From a virus, in the IMG/VR virus record IMGVR_UViG_3300044707_001188, positions 1-53,362 of that record: 53,362 nucleotides of DNA. The stretch is one strand, 5' to 3'. Numbering within the stretch: position 1 is the stretch's first letter; every line of letters starts with the position of its first letter. The translations under genes were made by a program, and so were the position numbers. Of the stretch, positions 17,393-24,970 are shown piece by piece. The notes beneath the pieces were generated by a model that was given only the letters and a program-made list of their open reading frames with translations, was not told the origin of the DNA and did no database searches.

Positions 17393-18406
17393 TCAGACCT
17401 CCATCCACTGGATACCGAGCCGGGCGTAGTCCACGCTCGCGTAGCCCGAGCCGTCATAGCTGACCGCACCCGGGTCGATGCGCTCCACCTCGTCGGCCAT
17501 CACACCGCGGAACCGCCGCCCCTCAGCGTCGTCGAGATAGCCGAACTCGTACAGCGTCAGTCCCGTACGACCGTCATGCCCGACGGCGACGATGTCGGTC
17601 TTCAGGCGCCGGTCGCTGAACATGAACTTCGTCACCCCGCCGGCTACCGCCCCAAGGATGGTGTTGAACGGGTCGTTGGCGGCCGCGATCTGATCCTGGT
17701 TGTTCTTGTAGTTGGCCTGCGCGTTCCACATCCCTGTGGCGTTGGCCCCCATCGAGGCCGCGCCGGCGTTGGCCATGCCGAAACCCGCGTTCATCCCGGC
17801 TGCCCCGGCGTTGGCCGCACCCTGGGCGCCGAGCGCCATGTTGACCGTCTGGCCGGTGGCGCTTGTGGTCATCGCCGGGTAGCCCGCAAGCGCGTTGGAA
17901 GCCCGGTCGGTCAGCGCATAGCCCTCGGCGCGCGCGGCGCGGCGGGCGTTGTTCATGCCGCCTGCCGTCAGCGCAGCCTCACCCAGCACCAGGCGCGCAT
18001 CACCGGCTCGGCCCGAGCCAGGCATGATCCCGCGACGGGCCAGGTCCCGCCCCGACGAAGCACGCGCGTTGGCAATGGCGATCTGGGCGTCGGCTCCCGC
18101 CTCCTGGGCGAGTTCGTCGCGGCGCGCCCGGGCGTCGAAGGTGTTGGCGTCCGACACCAGGCGGTCCTGCACGCCGCTGAGCATGGCCCGGCGCGTGAGC
18201 ATCCAGCTGCGGTCGGCCTGCGTGTCGGCAGCGCCCTGACGCGCCTGGTCGAGCGCGAACTGCGTGGCCTCGCGCTGCAGCGGCAGCATGGACTCGGAAT
18301 TGCGGACGATGCGCTGGATGACGTCGTCCTGCACCTCCATCGAGCGGATCTGTGCCTCGGTCAGGCGCGGATCAGGCGGCGGCGCATCGGAACCCTTGGT
18401 ACCCAT
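17393..18406 (-). CDS. S74 intramolecular-chaperone domain protein
   Basis: 337 residues from an ATG two bases beyond the stop of the GNAT gene. The N-terminal two thirds is Ala/Gly/Met-rich and helical. The C-terminus starts SDRRLKTDIVAVG and continues with LYEFGYLDD, GVMADEVERI and VDYARLGIQWM, which is the peptidase S74 pattern. In tailspikes and fibres this domain drives trimerisation and often cuts itself off at the Ser of the S-D-R-x-x-K motif, which is present here. It is unusual that the rest of the protein has no beta-rich fibre body and that the gene sits beside inner-virion genes rather than with the fibre genes; related podovirus genomes carry such proteins near the ejection proteins. 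Confidence 0.8.
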   Translation of the reverse strand: MGTKGSDAPPPDPRLTEAQIRSMEVQDDVIQRIVRNSESMLPLQREATQFALDQARQGAADTQADRSWMLTRRAMLSGVQDRLVSDANTFDARARRDELAQEAGADAQIAIANARASSGRDLARRGIMPGSGRAGDARLVLGEAALTAGGMNNARRAARAEGYALTDRASNALAGYPAMTTSATGQTVNMALGAQGAANAGAAGMNAGFGMANAGAASMGANATGMWNAQANYKNNQDQIAAANDPFNTILGAVAGGVTKFMFSDRRLKTDIVAVGHDGRTGLTLYEFGYLDDAEGRRFRGVMADEVERIDPGAVSYDGSGYASVDYARLGIQWMEV

Positions 18407-18408
18407 GG

Positions 18409-18828
18409 TCAGGTCTCCAGGAAACGGCAGTCGGCCCGCCACATCACATAGAGGATCACGTCGCTGCCGTCGTGTGCGGCTGCGGCGAGCCGCGCCTCCG
18501 GCACAAAGCCCAGGTGGCCGCAGAAGCGCCGTGAGGCCACGTTGCTCGAGTCCACGTGCGCGCTGACGCGCTGGACGCCGCACACCTTGAACGGGTAGAC
18601 GAAGCAGGCGCGCAGGTAGTCCCGGGTCAGCCACCGCCCGCCGGGCTCAGCAGCGACGTGCATCCAGACGTTGTGCCGGTTCAGCCCTTCGTAGACGACC
18701 CCGGCAACCAGCCTCGCGTGACGCACGAGCCCGATGGCGACCATCCCCTCGGTCAGCCGCAGCCCGGGCAGGAAGCGCCGCATGAAGGCAGCGACCCTCG
18801 GCAGGTCGTAGTCGAACTCTTGGGGCAT
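18409..18828 (-). CDS. GNAT-family N-acetyltransferase
   Basis: 139 residues. The GNAT features are a central beta strand, VAGVVYEG, and the late block VQRVSAHVDSSNVASRRF followed by LGFVPEARL, where S-N-x-A-S-R-x-x-x-x-L-G-F is the classic motif B region of acetyl-CoA-dependent acetyltransferases. The usual R/Q-x-x-G-x-G/A pyrophosphate loop is poorly conserved (GGRWLTRDYLR occupies the place), so activity is uncertain. It sits between the receptor-binding gene and the S74 gene and shares their direction. The substrate is unknown; phage GNATs may modify host or virion proteins. A copy of the CAAGCATGGCA motif lies 13-24 nt upstream of the start. Confidence 0.75.
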   Translation of the reverse strand: MPQEFDYDLPRVAAFMRRFLPGLRLTEGMVAIGLVRHARLVAGVVYEGLNRHNVWMHVAAEPGGRWLTRDYLRACFVYPFKVCGVQRVSAHVDSSNVASRRFCGHLGFVPEARLAAAAHDGSDVILYVMWRADCRFLET

Positions 18829-18841
18829 GGCGGGGGCAGAC

Positions 18842-18852
18842 TGCCATGCTTG
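18842..18852 (-). repeat. CAAGCATGGCA motif, copy 2
   Basis: Exact 11-mer just upstream of the GNAT start. It is followed by GTCTGCC, exactly as in copy 4, so the shared block is longer than 11 bases. Confidence 0.7.
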
Positions 18853-18857
18853 CCACC

Positions 18858-18897
18858 AAGGGCGAAGCGCTCCGACTTGCAGCGCTTTTCAGCCCTT
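18858..18897. terminator. Nested inverted repeat after the gpJ-like gene (terminator-like or processing hairpin)
   Basis: Outer arms AAGGGC/GCCCTT and inner arms AAGCGCT/AGCGCTT enclose a 9-nt loop. The stem is strong and lies between the gpJ-like stop and the GNAT start. No T-run follows in either direction, so an intrinsic terminator is not proven; an RNA stability or processing element is equally possible. Confidence 0.4.
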
Positions 18898-18903
18898 GAG
18901 ACT

Positions 18904-20823
18904 TCAAACGAACGGGTTGCCCTCGGGCGGCGCGACAGTGGGCAGAACGCCCTGATGCTCCGTGGCCCAGCCGCCGTGGCTGAATCTCATGAAGCCAATC
19001 GTTGGAGACAGCGAATCGCTGGCTGGTTCATAGGCTGCGGCATAGATGCTGAGCCTGAAGCTCCAAGTCCCCGCGGTCAGCGTACCGGAACGGATGAATG
19101 GCAAAGGAAGAATGCCGCTCATGCCTGGAGGTCTAGTTTGTGTGTATACCCAGTAGTCCCCTTGAAACAGCCAATTCAATGAGATAGGTATGCTGGTGAT
19201 GTAATACCCGTTTGCGGGCCAGAGCCAGCCACCGCCGACTGTCCTGATGTCCAAGAACTCTGTCCCAAGGCGACTAGCTCCATCACTGGATCGATAGGCA
19301 CTCAACGTGGCTTGAACCCGCAAGACGCGACTTGCATTTGTGCCCAAGTAAAGCTGTAGATTTCCAGCGACACCACAGGAAACAACAAAGCCCTTGGTCG
19401 TGATCTTTGCAAACTCGACCTCCAGAGTGATTGAGCTTGCCGAAGGTTCATAGCTGCCACCACTGGACCCTACTCCATTGTTGACCGCTGAAGCAGCTTT
19501 TGCGGACCTGACGACCAGATCGTCGAGCACCATCTTGCCGGCTTTGCTGATGGCCCATCCCAGGGTGCCGTTGTCGGTGATGGTTCCGGCCTCGTTGAAT
19601 GTCCCGTCGAAGTTCGCGCTTTGGAGGATGTTGCCGATCTTCGCGTTGGTGATCGCGGCGTCAGCGATGTAGGTCGATGCGTTGTCTTTCGTGATCTGGC
19701 TGAGAGTTGCAAACGCGCCTTGGTTCGCGATGCCCGCTGCGGTGTTGTCAGCCGTCTTGTCGGCATTGGCGGGGGGCTTGGCCCCTGTGATCCCCGAGTA
19801 ATCCACGCTGCTGGCCGTGGCCAGCGCGCCGAGGCCGGAAATGTTGGCTGTGCTCAGGGGCGTGCCGGCCGCCAGGATGATGTTGTTGCTCGCGTCCCTG
19901 ATGCTCAGGCCGCGGCTGTCGATCTGCGAGGCCGTGAGCAGCCCGCGGATGAAGGCCGCCTGCATCTCGGCTGTCCCGTCGGCGTTGATGCGCCAGCCGT
20001 TGCCCGAGGGTCCGCTCGTGTAGTTGGTCGACTGGATGAAGGCGCCGACCTTCATCTCCGCGCCGTTCAGCTTGGCGACGCTCAGGTCCGCGATCTTCGC
20101 GTCATCGACCGCCAGGTTGGCGATCTTGGCGTTGGTGACTTGGCCGTCTTGGATGAACGCCTGCGTCGAGTAGGTCGCGGCTGGGAACGTCACGCCGCCG
20201 ATCACGGTGGATTCCGTCAGCACAGTGAAGGGCTTGCCGGCGCCTGTCATGGCAGCCACCATCGCCGACACATCCTGCCCGGTGACCACCTGCAGCCCGT
20301 TCGTCCCTCCGGCCGGTGTCACGCTCAGCACCCCGTCCGCGCTCTCCCACTTGATCCACAACCGCCAGGTCGTTGACGGGTTGCTAGGGTGCGCATGCAC
20401 CGTGCCGGTGAACTGCGTGATCTCCACCGCGTTGGCGAACGTCGGCAGCGGGTCACCCTTCGCCACGATCTTGCCGTAGACCCGCGTGCGCAGGTGTCCT
20501 TGGCCCTGGGTGTACAGCGGCGCGTCGTGCTCGATGAACACATGACTGATGGCCGCCGACACCGTGAAGCCCGTGGGCGTGGGCGGCGGGGTGAGGTCGG
20601 GGCCCCGGACATCGGGCGCGATGGCCAGCGCGCCGCCGCTGGCCGCGGCTTGGCCAACCGTGTAGCCGTCGCGCAGCCGGGCGAAGCCGCCCTCGATCAG
20701 GTCGCGCAGCGTGATGCCCCGGTCCAGCGGGTCGCCGGTACGGCCCAGGTAGGTCATCACCGCCTCGCGCAGGCGCTGCGGGAAGTTCGGGGCGCTGGGG
20801 CTGGGAAGGTCGTTGCGGGCCAT
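18904..20823 (-). CDS. Receptor-binding tail protein with gpJ-like (lambda J C-terminal) architecture
   Basis: 639 residues. The N-terminal 80 residues attach to the virion (LRDLIEGGFARLRDGYTVG). Then comes a beta-rich block resembling the central region of lambda-type tip protein J (HVFIEHDAPLYTQGQG, WRLWIKWESADGVLSVTP) and the stutter AKIANLAVDDAKIADLSVAKL-like repeats around residues 225-240. Next is the motif INADGTAEMQAAFIRG with DASNNIILAAG, common in J proteins and in some siphovirus side fibres. The last 190 residues are unrelated to anything I know and are encoded by visibly AT-richer DNA, as expected for an exchangeable receptor-binding head. The gene starts directly after a block of 11-bp tandem repeats and has no good Shine-Dalgarno. 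Confidence 0.8.
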   Translation of the reverse strand: MARNDLPSPSAPNFPQRLREAVMTYLGRTGDPLDRGITLRDLIEGGFARLRDGYTVGQAAASGGALAIAPDVRGPDLTPPPTPTGFTVSAAISHVFIEHDAPLYTQGQGHLRTRVYGKIVAKGDPLPTFANAVEITQFTGTVHAHPSNPSTTWRLWIKWESADGVLSVTPAGGTNGLQVVTGQDVSAMVAAMTGAGKPFTVLTESTVIGGVTFPAATYSTQAFIQDGQVTNAKIANLAVDDAKIADLSVAKLNGAEMKVGAFIQSTNYTSGPSGNGWRINADGTAEMQAAFIRGLLTASQIDSRGLSIRDASNNIILAAGTPLSTANISGLGALATASSVDYSGITGAKPPANADKTADNTAAGIANQGAFATLSQITKDNASTYIADAAITNAKIGNILQSANFDGTFNEAGTITDNGTLGWAISKAGKMVLDDLVVRSAKAASAVNNGVGSSGGSYEPSASSITLEVEFAKITTKGFVVSCGVAGNLQLYLGTNASRVLRVQATLSAYRSSDGASRLGTEFLDIRTVGGGWLWPANGYYITSIPISLNWLFQGDYWVYTQTRPPGMSGILPLPFIRSGTLTAGTWSFRLSIYAAAYEPASDSLSPTIGFMRFSHGGWATEHQGVLPTVAPPEGNPFV

Positions 20824-20826
20824 GAG

Positions 20827-20892
20827 CTACGACATATCTACGAGCAAACTACGAGGAAACCACGACAAAAACACGAGGAAAACACGACGGTC
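20827..20892. repeat. Six tandem 11-bp repeats between two tail genes
   Basis: Six consecutive 11-base units on the plus strand: CTACGACATAT, CTACGAGCAAA, CTACGAGGAAA, CCACGACAAAA, ACACGAGGAAA, ACACGACGGTC. The consensus is roughly CTACGAGGAAA. They fill almost all of the 76-bp gap upstream of the gpJ-like start. The 11-bp period is close to one helical turn. Confidence 0.85.
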
Positions 20893-20899
20893 GGCTCTC

Positions 20900-22564
20900 C
20901 TACACCTGCGCCAGCTCGGCGATGCTGGTGGCGATGGCCGCGGTCTGCACCGCGCCCGTGCCCTCGAGCTCGATCTGCCACTCCACCGCCATGAAGCCCG
21001 CCGGCAGGCGGAAGGCCTGGCGGTTGGCTACGGTCTGGGTGTGGCGCAGCACGCCGTCGGCGTAGACCCGCATCGTCACCGGGTAGGCGTCGGCCGAGAC
21101 CTCGCCCGCCGCAAAGCACAGCGGCCTGGGCGCGCGGTGCAGCTTGCTGCGGAAGCGCCAGGTCATGCCCGTGGCGCCTGCATCCCAGCGGCGCACGTTG
21201 GTGCCGTCCAGCACGTACAGCTGGTCCAGCAGCTCGTCGAAATGCAGGCCCTCGTAGCCGGTGTCGAGGAAGTAGATCCCGGCGTTGGGGTCGCCCGGGT
21301 TGAGCATGAAGCCCTTGCGCGAGGCCCCGTTGTCGGTGGAGTAGCTGCCGAAGTACAGGCCCTCGAACAACCGCCCGACGATGCTGGAAGGCACCAGGGC
21401 CTGCCAGTCCTTGCGCGTCATCAGGCCGGCGGTGAGGATGCGCGCGCCGCCGCTGCCGTACCAGCACAGCCCGTCCTCGCTGGCCCAGGCCACGCCCGAG
21501 CCCATGTTGACAATGGAGCGCGCCGACACGCAGCCCTGCGGCAGATCTAGGGGCGTCTGGTCCATGCCTTCGGGCGTGGAGCCCGCCGCCAGCAGCGGCC
21601 GGCCCGTGGTCAGCACCAGCAGCGCCTGCCCGAACACGCCCAGGCCCACGGGCTTGCCGTCGGGCGGCACGATGTCAAACTCGGCCGGCCAGGCGTAGGG
21701 CACGTAGGGCTCGCACAGGCGCACCGCGTTGCCGCTGATGCCGACCAGCATGCCGTTCCACAGCGCGGTCAGGTGCGTGAGGTTGCCCTCGGTGCCGGCG
21801 CCCGCGCCCACGGGAACGCCCGGTGCGGGCAGCCAGGTCGTGGTGGGCAGCACCTCGCCCAGCGTGCGGTTGTCGTCGGTCGTGCTGCTGTCGCCCAGGG
21901 CGATCTCGCGCAGGAAGAAGAACTCGGTCGCCCCGCTGGCGCCGGTGGCAGTGCGGTAGAGGCGCCGGCGGTTGACGCCGTAGTTCCCAGCGGGCACGGC
22001 CGCGAAGCCGCCGATGGTGGCCGTGTCATCGGTCTTGCGGGTGTTGGCCGCACTCGGCGGGCTGGGCGCGCTCTCCCAGCCCCAGTCGTTGACGTAGGTG
22101 TAGACGTAGAACACCGTCTGGTTCTGCGTCGAGGTGCCGCCGGCCACGGTGGTGACGGTGGGCCCGGTGGCCGGCGCCGGCAGGCCCAGCGGGCGCGTGG
22201 CGGTCGGGTTGTCCTGCGGGTCCGTGGTGTCCAGCGCCAGGTTGTCGGTGACCTTGGGCGCGCCGTCGCCGGTGAAGAAGGTGCGCTCGCTGGTGTCTGC
22301 CGGGTCGAACCCGCGAACGGCGTGGACCGGACTTGAGGTCCAGCTCAGCCAGGCGGTGGCGTCGTTGGCCACGTCGCGGCCCATGCGGTAGATGCTCTTG
22401 CGGCCCGACGGGACGGTGGCCACGGTAAGCGGCTGCAGCCAGGCGCGCAGGTCGCCCCGGCCGGGCTTCTGGTTCAGGCTGACCACGCCCTGAACGTCGG
22501 GCAGCAGCGTCGGATGCAGCGCGCGGTTCTCGCCGGCAAAGCCGAGCAGGCGGATGACGGGCAT
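20900..22564 (-). CDS. Large virion structural protein, probable tail/hub component
   Basis: 554 residues, beta-rich, with many Thr, Gly, Asp and Pro and few Lys. It opens MPVIRLLGFAGENRALHP and contains repeated YRTATGASG- and LPAPGVPVGAG-type loops and a propeller-like series (LWNGMLVGISGNAVRLCEP, GVAWASEDGLCWYGSGG, ILTAGLMTRKDWQAL). No enzyme motif is seen. The ATG stands two bases from the Rz stop, so the lysis genes and this gene are one transcript. Similar-sized proteins occur beside connectors in T7- and N4-like prophages; I infer a tail tube or hub role but cannot name the family. Confidence 0.6.
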   Translation of the reverse strand: MPVIRLLGFAGENRALHPTLLPDVQGVVSLNQKPGRGDLRAWLQPLTVATVPSGRKSIYRMGRDVANDATAWLSWTSSPVHAVRGFDPADTSERTFFTGDGAPKVTDNLALDTTDPQDNPTATRPLGLPAPATGPTVTTVAGGTSTQNQTVFYVYTYVNDWGWESAPSPPSAANTRKTDDTATIGGFAAVPAGNYGVNRRRLYRTATGASGATEFFFLREIALGDSSTTDDNRTLGEVLPTTTWLPAPGVPVGAGAGTEGNLTHLTALWNGMLVGISGNAVRLCEPYVPYAWPAEFDIVPPDGKPVGLGVFGQALLVLTTGRPLLAAGSTPEGMDQTPLDLPQGCVSARSIVNMGSGVAWASEDGLCWYGSGGARILTAGLMTRKDWQALVPSSIVGRLFEGLYFGSYSTDNGASRKGFMLNPGDPNAGIYFLDTGYEGLHFDELLDQLYVLDGTNVRRWDAGATGMTWRFRSKLHRAPRPLCFAAGEVSADAYPVTMRVYADGVLRHTQTVANRQAFRLPAGFMAVEWQIELEGTGAVQTAAIATSIAELAQV

Positions 22565-22565
22565 G

Positions 22566-23126
22566 TCAGGGCGTCCTGGGTGATGTCAGCGCGTCGTAGG
22601 AGCGTTCACAGGCTGCGCCGGCTGCGCCGCGGGCGTCGGCTACGGCAGCAAGCTCTCCAGCAGCCTGCGTAAGCCCTCGGAGCAGTTGGGCGAGCACAGC
22701 ACCGGGGTCGCGGGCTGGCGCGCCTCCAAGGGCAAAGCCGGGGCCTGGGGCGGCGGAATCACGGGTGGGGTTGACGCACTCGGCTGCGACGGTTTCAACG
22801 CGACGCTGCAGGCTGTCAGCAGCATTACGTGCGCGAGCGGCAGCAGCCTGGGCAGCGCGGACTTGAGTCTGGGCATGGGTCTGGACCTCCTGGTGCTTGG
22901 CGCGCCACTGCGCCTCGGTCTGGCGGGCTTGCTCGGTGGCCGCGGCCAGGGCCAGGGCAGCAGCGGCGCGCTCGGCCGCGCGGTCGGAGCGCTTCTCGGC
23001 CAGGGTCGCGCGCAGGCGCTCGGCCCGGCGCTCGGCGTCGAGCTTGCCCAGGTGGGCGTAGATGCCCGCCGCCATCAGCAGAACGCACAGGGCGCCCCAC
23101 AGCAGATTCACTGCTAGCCCAAGCAT
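22566..23126 (-). CDS. Rz-like inner-membrane spanin (DUF2514-like)
   Basis: 186 residues. An N-terminal signal anchor, LAVNLLWGALCVLLMAAGIYA (residues 4-24), is followed by a long charged coiled coil (residues 30-110: Arg/Glu/Ala-rich), as in i-spanins that link the inner membrane to the lipoprotein Rz1 and disrupt the outer membrane at lysis. The C-terminus ends CERSYDALTSPRTP, a pattern I associate with DUF2514-type Rz proteins. The start overlaps the endolysin stop by 13 bases. Another gene, Rz1, is nested inside it in a different frame. Confidence 0.8.
   Translation of the reverse strand: MLGLAVNLLWGALCVLLMAAGIYAHLGKLDAERRAERLRATLAEKRSDRAAERAAAALALAAATEQARQTEAQWRAKHQEVQTHAQTQVRAAQAAAARARNAADSLQRRVETVAAECVNPTRDSAAPGPGFALGGAPARDPGAVLAQLLRGLTQAAGELAAVADARGAAGAACERSYDALTSPRTP
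22640..22876 (-). CDS. Rz1-like outer-membrane spanin lipoprotein, nested inside the Rz gene
   Basis: 78 residues in another frame, wholly inside the Rz gene. It has a signal peptide (residues 1-22: basic start, LLPLAHVMLL) ending in the lipobox LLTAC with the acylated Cys at 23, then a Pro-rich mature part (VIPPPQAPALP), the hallmark of o-spanins. AGGAGG stands 9 nt upstream of the ATG. Together with Rz it should span the periplasm. Nested Rz1 genes are well known in lambda-like lysis cassettes, so this overlap is expected. Confidence 0.85.
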   Translation of the reverse strand: MPRLKSALPRLLPLAHVMLLTACSVALKPSQPSASTPPVIPPPQAPALPLEARQPATPVLCSPNCSEGLRRLLESLLP

Positions 23127-23572
23127 TTGCGGTGCTCCTCCTGGCGGCGCTTGGTCAAGCCGGGCAGCGGCTGCCCTCGGAACTTGTCCCAGCGAAGGAT
23201 CTGGTCACAGGCGCCCCGGTAGTCGCCCTGGTTCAGCACGCGCACCAGCGTCGAACTGCAGAAGGCGCCCGAGCCGATGTTGTAAGCCAGGGACAGGAAG
23301 GCGTCGTACTCGTGCTGGTGCAGCGGCACGCGCACGCAGGCCCGCAGCGCCCCCTCGAACTTGCGCACGTCGTCTAGCTTGCGCACCAGGGCCCGCACGG
23401 GGTCGATGGTGTCGCCCATCTTGACGCCCTCGGTCGCGCCGAAGCCGATGGTGGGCACATCCCCCGGCACGGGCCGGTAGGCCGCGGGGCGGAAGCCCTC
23501 GTGCACGGCGATGCCCACCAGCCCGGCAGCAGACAGCGCCAGGGTGGCCACGGCCACACGCAGCGGCTTCAC
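23114..23572 (-). CDS. SAR-type endolysin, T4-lysozyme-like (GH24)
   Basis: 152 residues from a GTG that overlaps the holin stop by four bases (GTGA). The N-terminal segment LRVAVATLALSAAGLVGIAV is a weakly hydrophobic, Ala/Gly-rich signal-arrest-release helix. Next comes the GH24 catalytic triad region HEGF(x9)GD-x-P-T-I-G-F-G-A-T (Glu, Asp and Thr all present), and later YDAFLSLAYNIGSGAF and GLTKRRQEEHRKCLG, typical of phage R21/P21-like lysozymes. It would cleave peptidoglycan once the helix leaves the membrane. Confidence 0.9.
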   Translation of the reverse strand: MKPLRVAVATLALSAAGLVGIAVHEGFRPAAYRPVPGDVPTIGFGATEGVKMGDTIDPVRALVRKLDDVRKFEGALRACVRVPLHQHEYDAFLSLAYNIGSGAFCSSTLVRVLNQGDYRGACDQILRWDKFRGQPLPGLTKRRQEEHRKCLG

Positions 23573-23775
23573 GCGCCGGACTCCTCGTCCACCCTGCGCG
23601 AGAAATGCAGGCGCTGCCAGCGGTACAGCAGAAAGCCGATCTGCAGCACGATGTAGACCAGCGTGGCCCACAAGATCAGGTCGTTGACCTGCACGCCGGC
23701 CACAGTGGCGCCGGCGACGGTGACAGGTGGCGCGGCCTTGGCAACCTCGGCAGCGACATCGGACTTGTAGCTCAT
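23569..23775 (-). CDS. T7-type class II holin
   Basis: 68 residues. The N-terminal half, VAKAAPPVTVAGATVAG, matches the PPVTVAG signature of T7 gp17.5-like holins. One transmembrane helix follows (LILWATLVYIVLQIGFLLY, residues 33-51), then a basic C-terminus. It controls the timing of lysis and release of the SAR endolysin encoded immediately downstream. The T7-like holin is one of the arguments for a short-tailed virion. Confidence 0.9.
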   Translation of the reverse strand: MSYKSDVAAEVAKAAPPVTVAGATVAGVQVNDLILWATLVYIVLQIGFLLYRWQRLHFSRRVDEESGA

Positions 23776-23807
23776 GTCTCACCTCCGCTTCGATAGCGCG
23801 ATCGGTT

Positions 23808-24968
23808 TCAGAAGAAGGTGACGACGCGAACGAAACCTTTGGCGCCATTTCCGCCCGCACCGGAAGGCTGTCCGCCCGTGTTGCCGCCGCCGCCGCCGCC
23901 AGGGCCGCCCGGGAACCCACCGTTGCCTCCAGCAAATCCGGCGGCTCCGCCGCCGCCGCCTGAGCCGCCCGTGAGATTTCCGTCTGCGCTATCCGGTCCA
24001 TTTCCGCCGGCAGAGCCAACGACACCACCCGTACCACCTCCCCCGGTGGTGTCTGAGGAGCTGGAGGTGAAAAAAGCCCCTGAAGACCCACCGGCTGCCC
24101 CAGCGCTTGCAGTCGTTGAGCTCACCGGAAACCCGCCCCCAGCGCCACCGCCACCGCTGCTCAAGCCGCCCTTTGAGGCGGCGTTTGGGGTGCTGCCGCC
24201 CGTCTGAGGACTGGAGGACGTTCCTATCGGAATAGTTGTGCTTGCAGTGGTGCCTACCGGATAGAGCCCTGTCGAGGACTTGGCAGCCAAGGTGCTGGTT
24301 GTCCCGCCAGTGCCGCCATCGCCGCCTCTTGCCAAAAAGGAACCGAAACTTGAAGCACCACCATTGCTGGCTGTGATGCCGTTGAAATCGGTGGACCCCT
24401 GCGCAGGCGCTCCAGCGCCGCCTGCCCCGACCGTAACGGTCACCGTCGAGCCTACGGAGGACGCTGGAAACGCAAGCTCGACCCGTGAGCCCCCGGCGCC
24501 GCCTCCGCCGCCGCCGGCGGCCGTGCTTGAGGAAATGCGACAGCGGCCACTGCCACCACCGCCGCCACCGCCGTACATCAGCAGGTGAATCCACTTCGCG
24601 CCGGCAGGCTTGGTCCAGGTTGAACTGCCGACGGTGGAGAAGTCTTGGATGTCGACCGAGGTATCGGCCTTGATCGCGTCGAGCAGTGCCCTCGTCACCC
24701 GAATCTCGACCACTGCGCCCGCTGAAAAGCTGGCAGCACTCGTCCCGTCCTGCGCGCGCTCGATGGTGAAGGTATCCGTGGATCGGGCCGTGACCTTCAC
24801 GATTTCCACAGACCCCGTGCCGTTGTCGATGGTGGCCAAGAAGTAGTCAGAGCCCGTGATGCTCGGAAAGCGAGCGCCGTGGCCGGCCTGTACCAACAGC
24901 GTCGTGTCCGTGTTCGAGATCCCTGCCGCGAGGGTCGAGGTAGCCTGGTTGGTGTAGAGCGCTGGCAT
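23808..24968 (-). CDS. Glycine-rich tail-fibre tip adhesin
   Basis: 386 residues from an ATG two bases after the stop of the repetitive fibre gene. The N-terminal 115 residues form a compact beta domain (TLLVQAGHGARFP, FLATIDNGTGSVEIV), typical of fibre-attachment domains. A WTKPAG-x-x-x-I-HLLMYGGGGGGG transition leads into a 240-residue glycine-rich region with runs such as GGGGGGAGG and GGSGGGGGAAGFAGG, closing with GAKGFVRVVTFF. This is the layout of bacterial and phage glycine-rich proteins and resembles the polyglycine-II tip adhesins of T-even gp38. The loops between the glycine runs would make receptor contact. Adjacent coupling suggests it caps the 1543-residue fibre. Confidence 0.8.
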   Translation of the reverse strand: MPALYTNQATSTLAAGISNTDTTLLVQAGHGARFPSITGSDYFLATIDNGTGSVEIVKVTARSTDTFTIERAQDGTSAASFSAGAVVEIRVTRALLDAIKADTSVDIQDFSTVGSSTWTKPAGAKWIHLLMYGGGGGGGSGRCRISSSTAAGGGGGGAGGSRVELAFPASSVGSTVTVTVGAGGAGAPAQGSTDFNGITASNGGASSFGSFLARGGDGGTGGTTSTLAAKSSTGLYPVGTTASTTIPIGTSSSPQTGGSTPNAASKGGLSSGGGGAGGGFPVSSTTASAGAAGGSSGAFFTSSSSDTTGGGGTGGVVGSAGGNGPDSADGNLTGGSGGGGGAAGFAGGNGGFPGGPGGGGGGNTGGQPSGAGGNGAKGFVRVVTFF

Positions 24969-24970
24969 GA

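Noticed and set aside
20827-20892. CRISPR array
   Set aside because: Repeats are only 11 bp, contiguous and without spacers.
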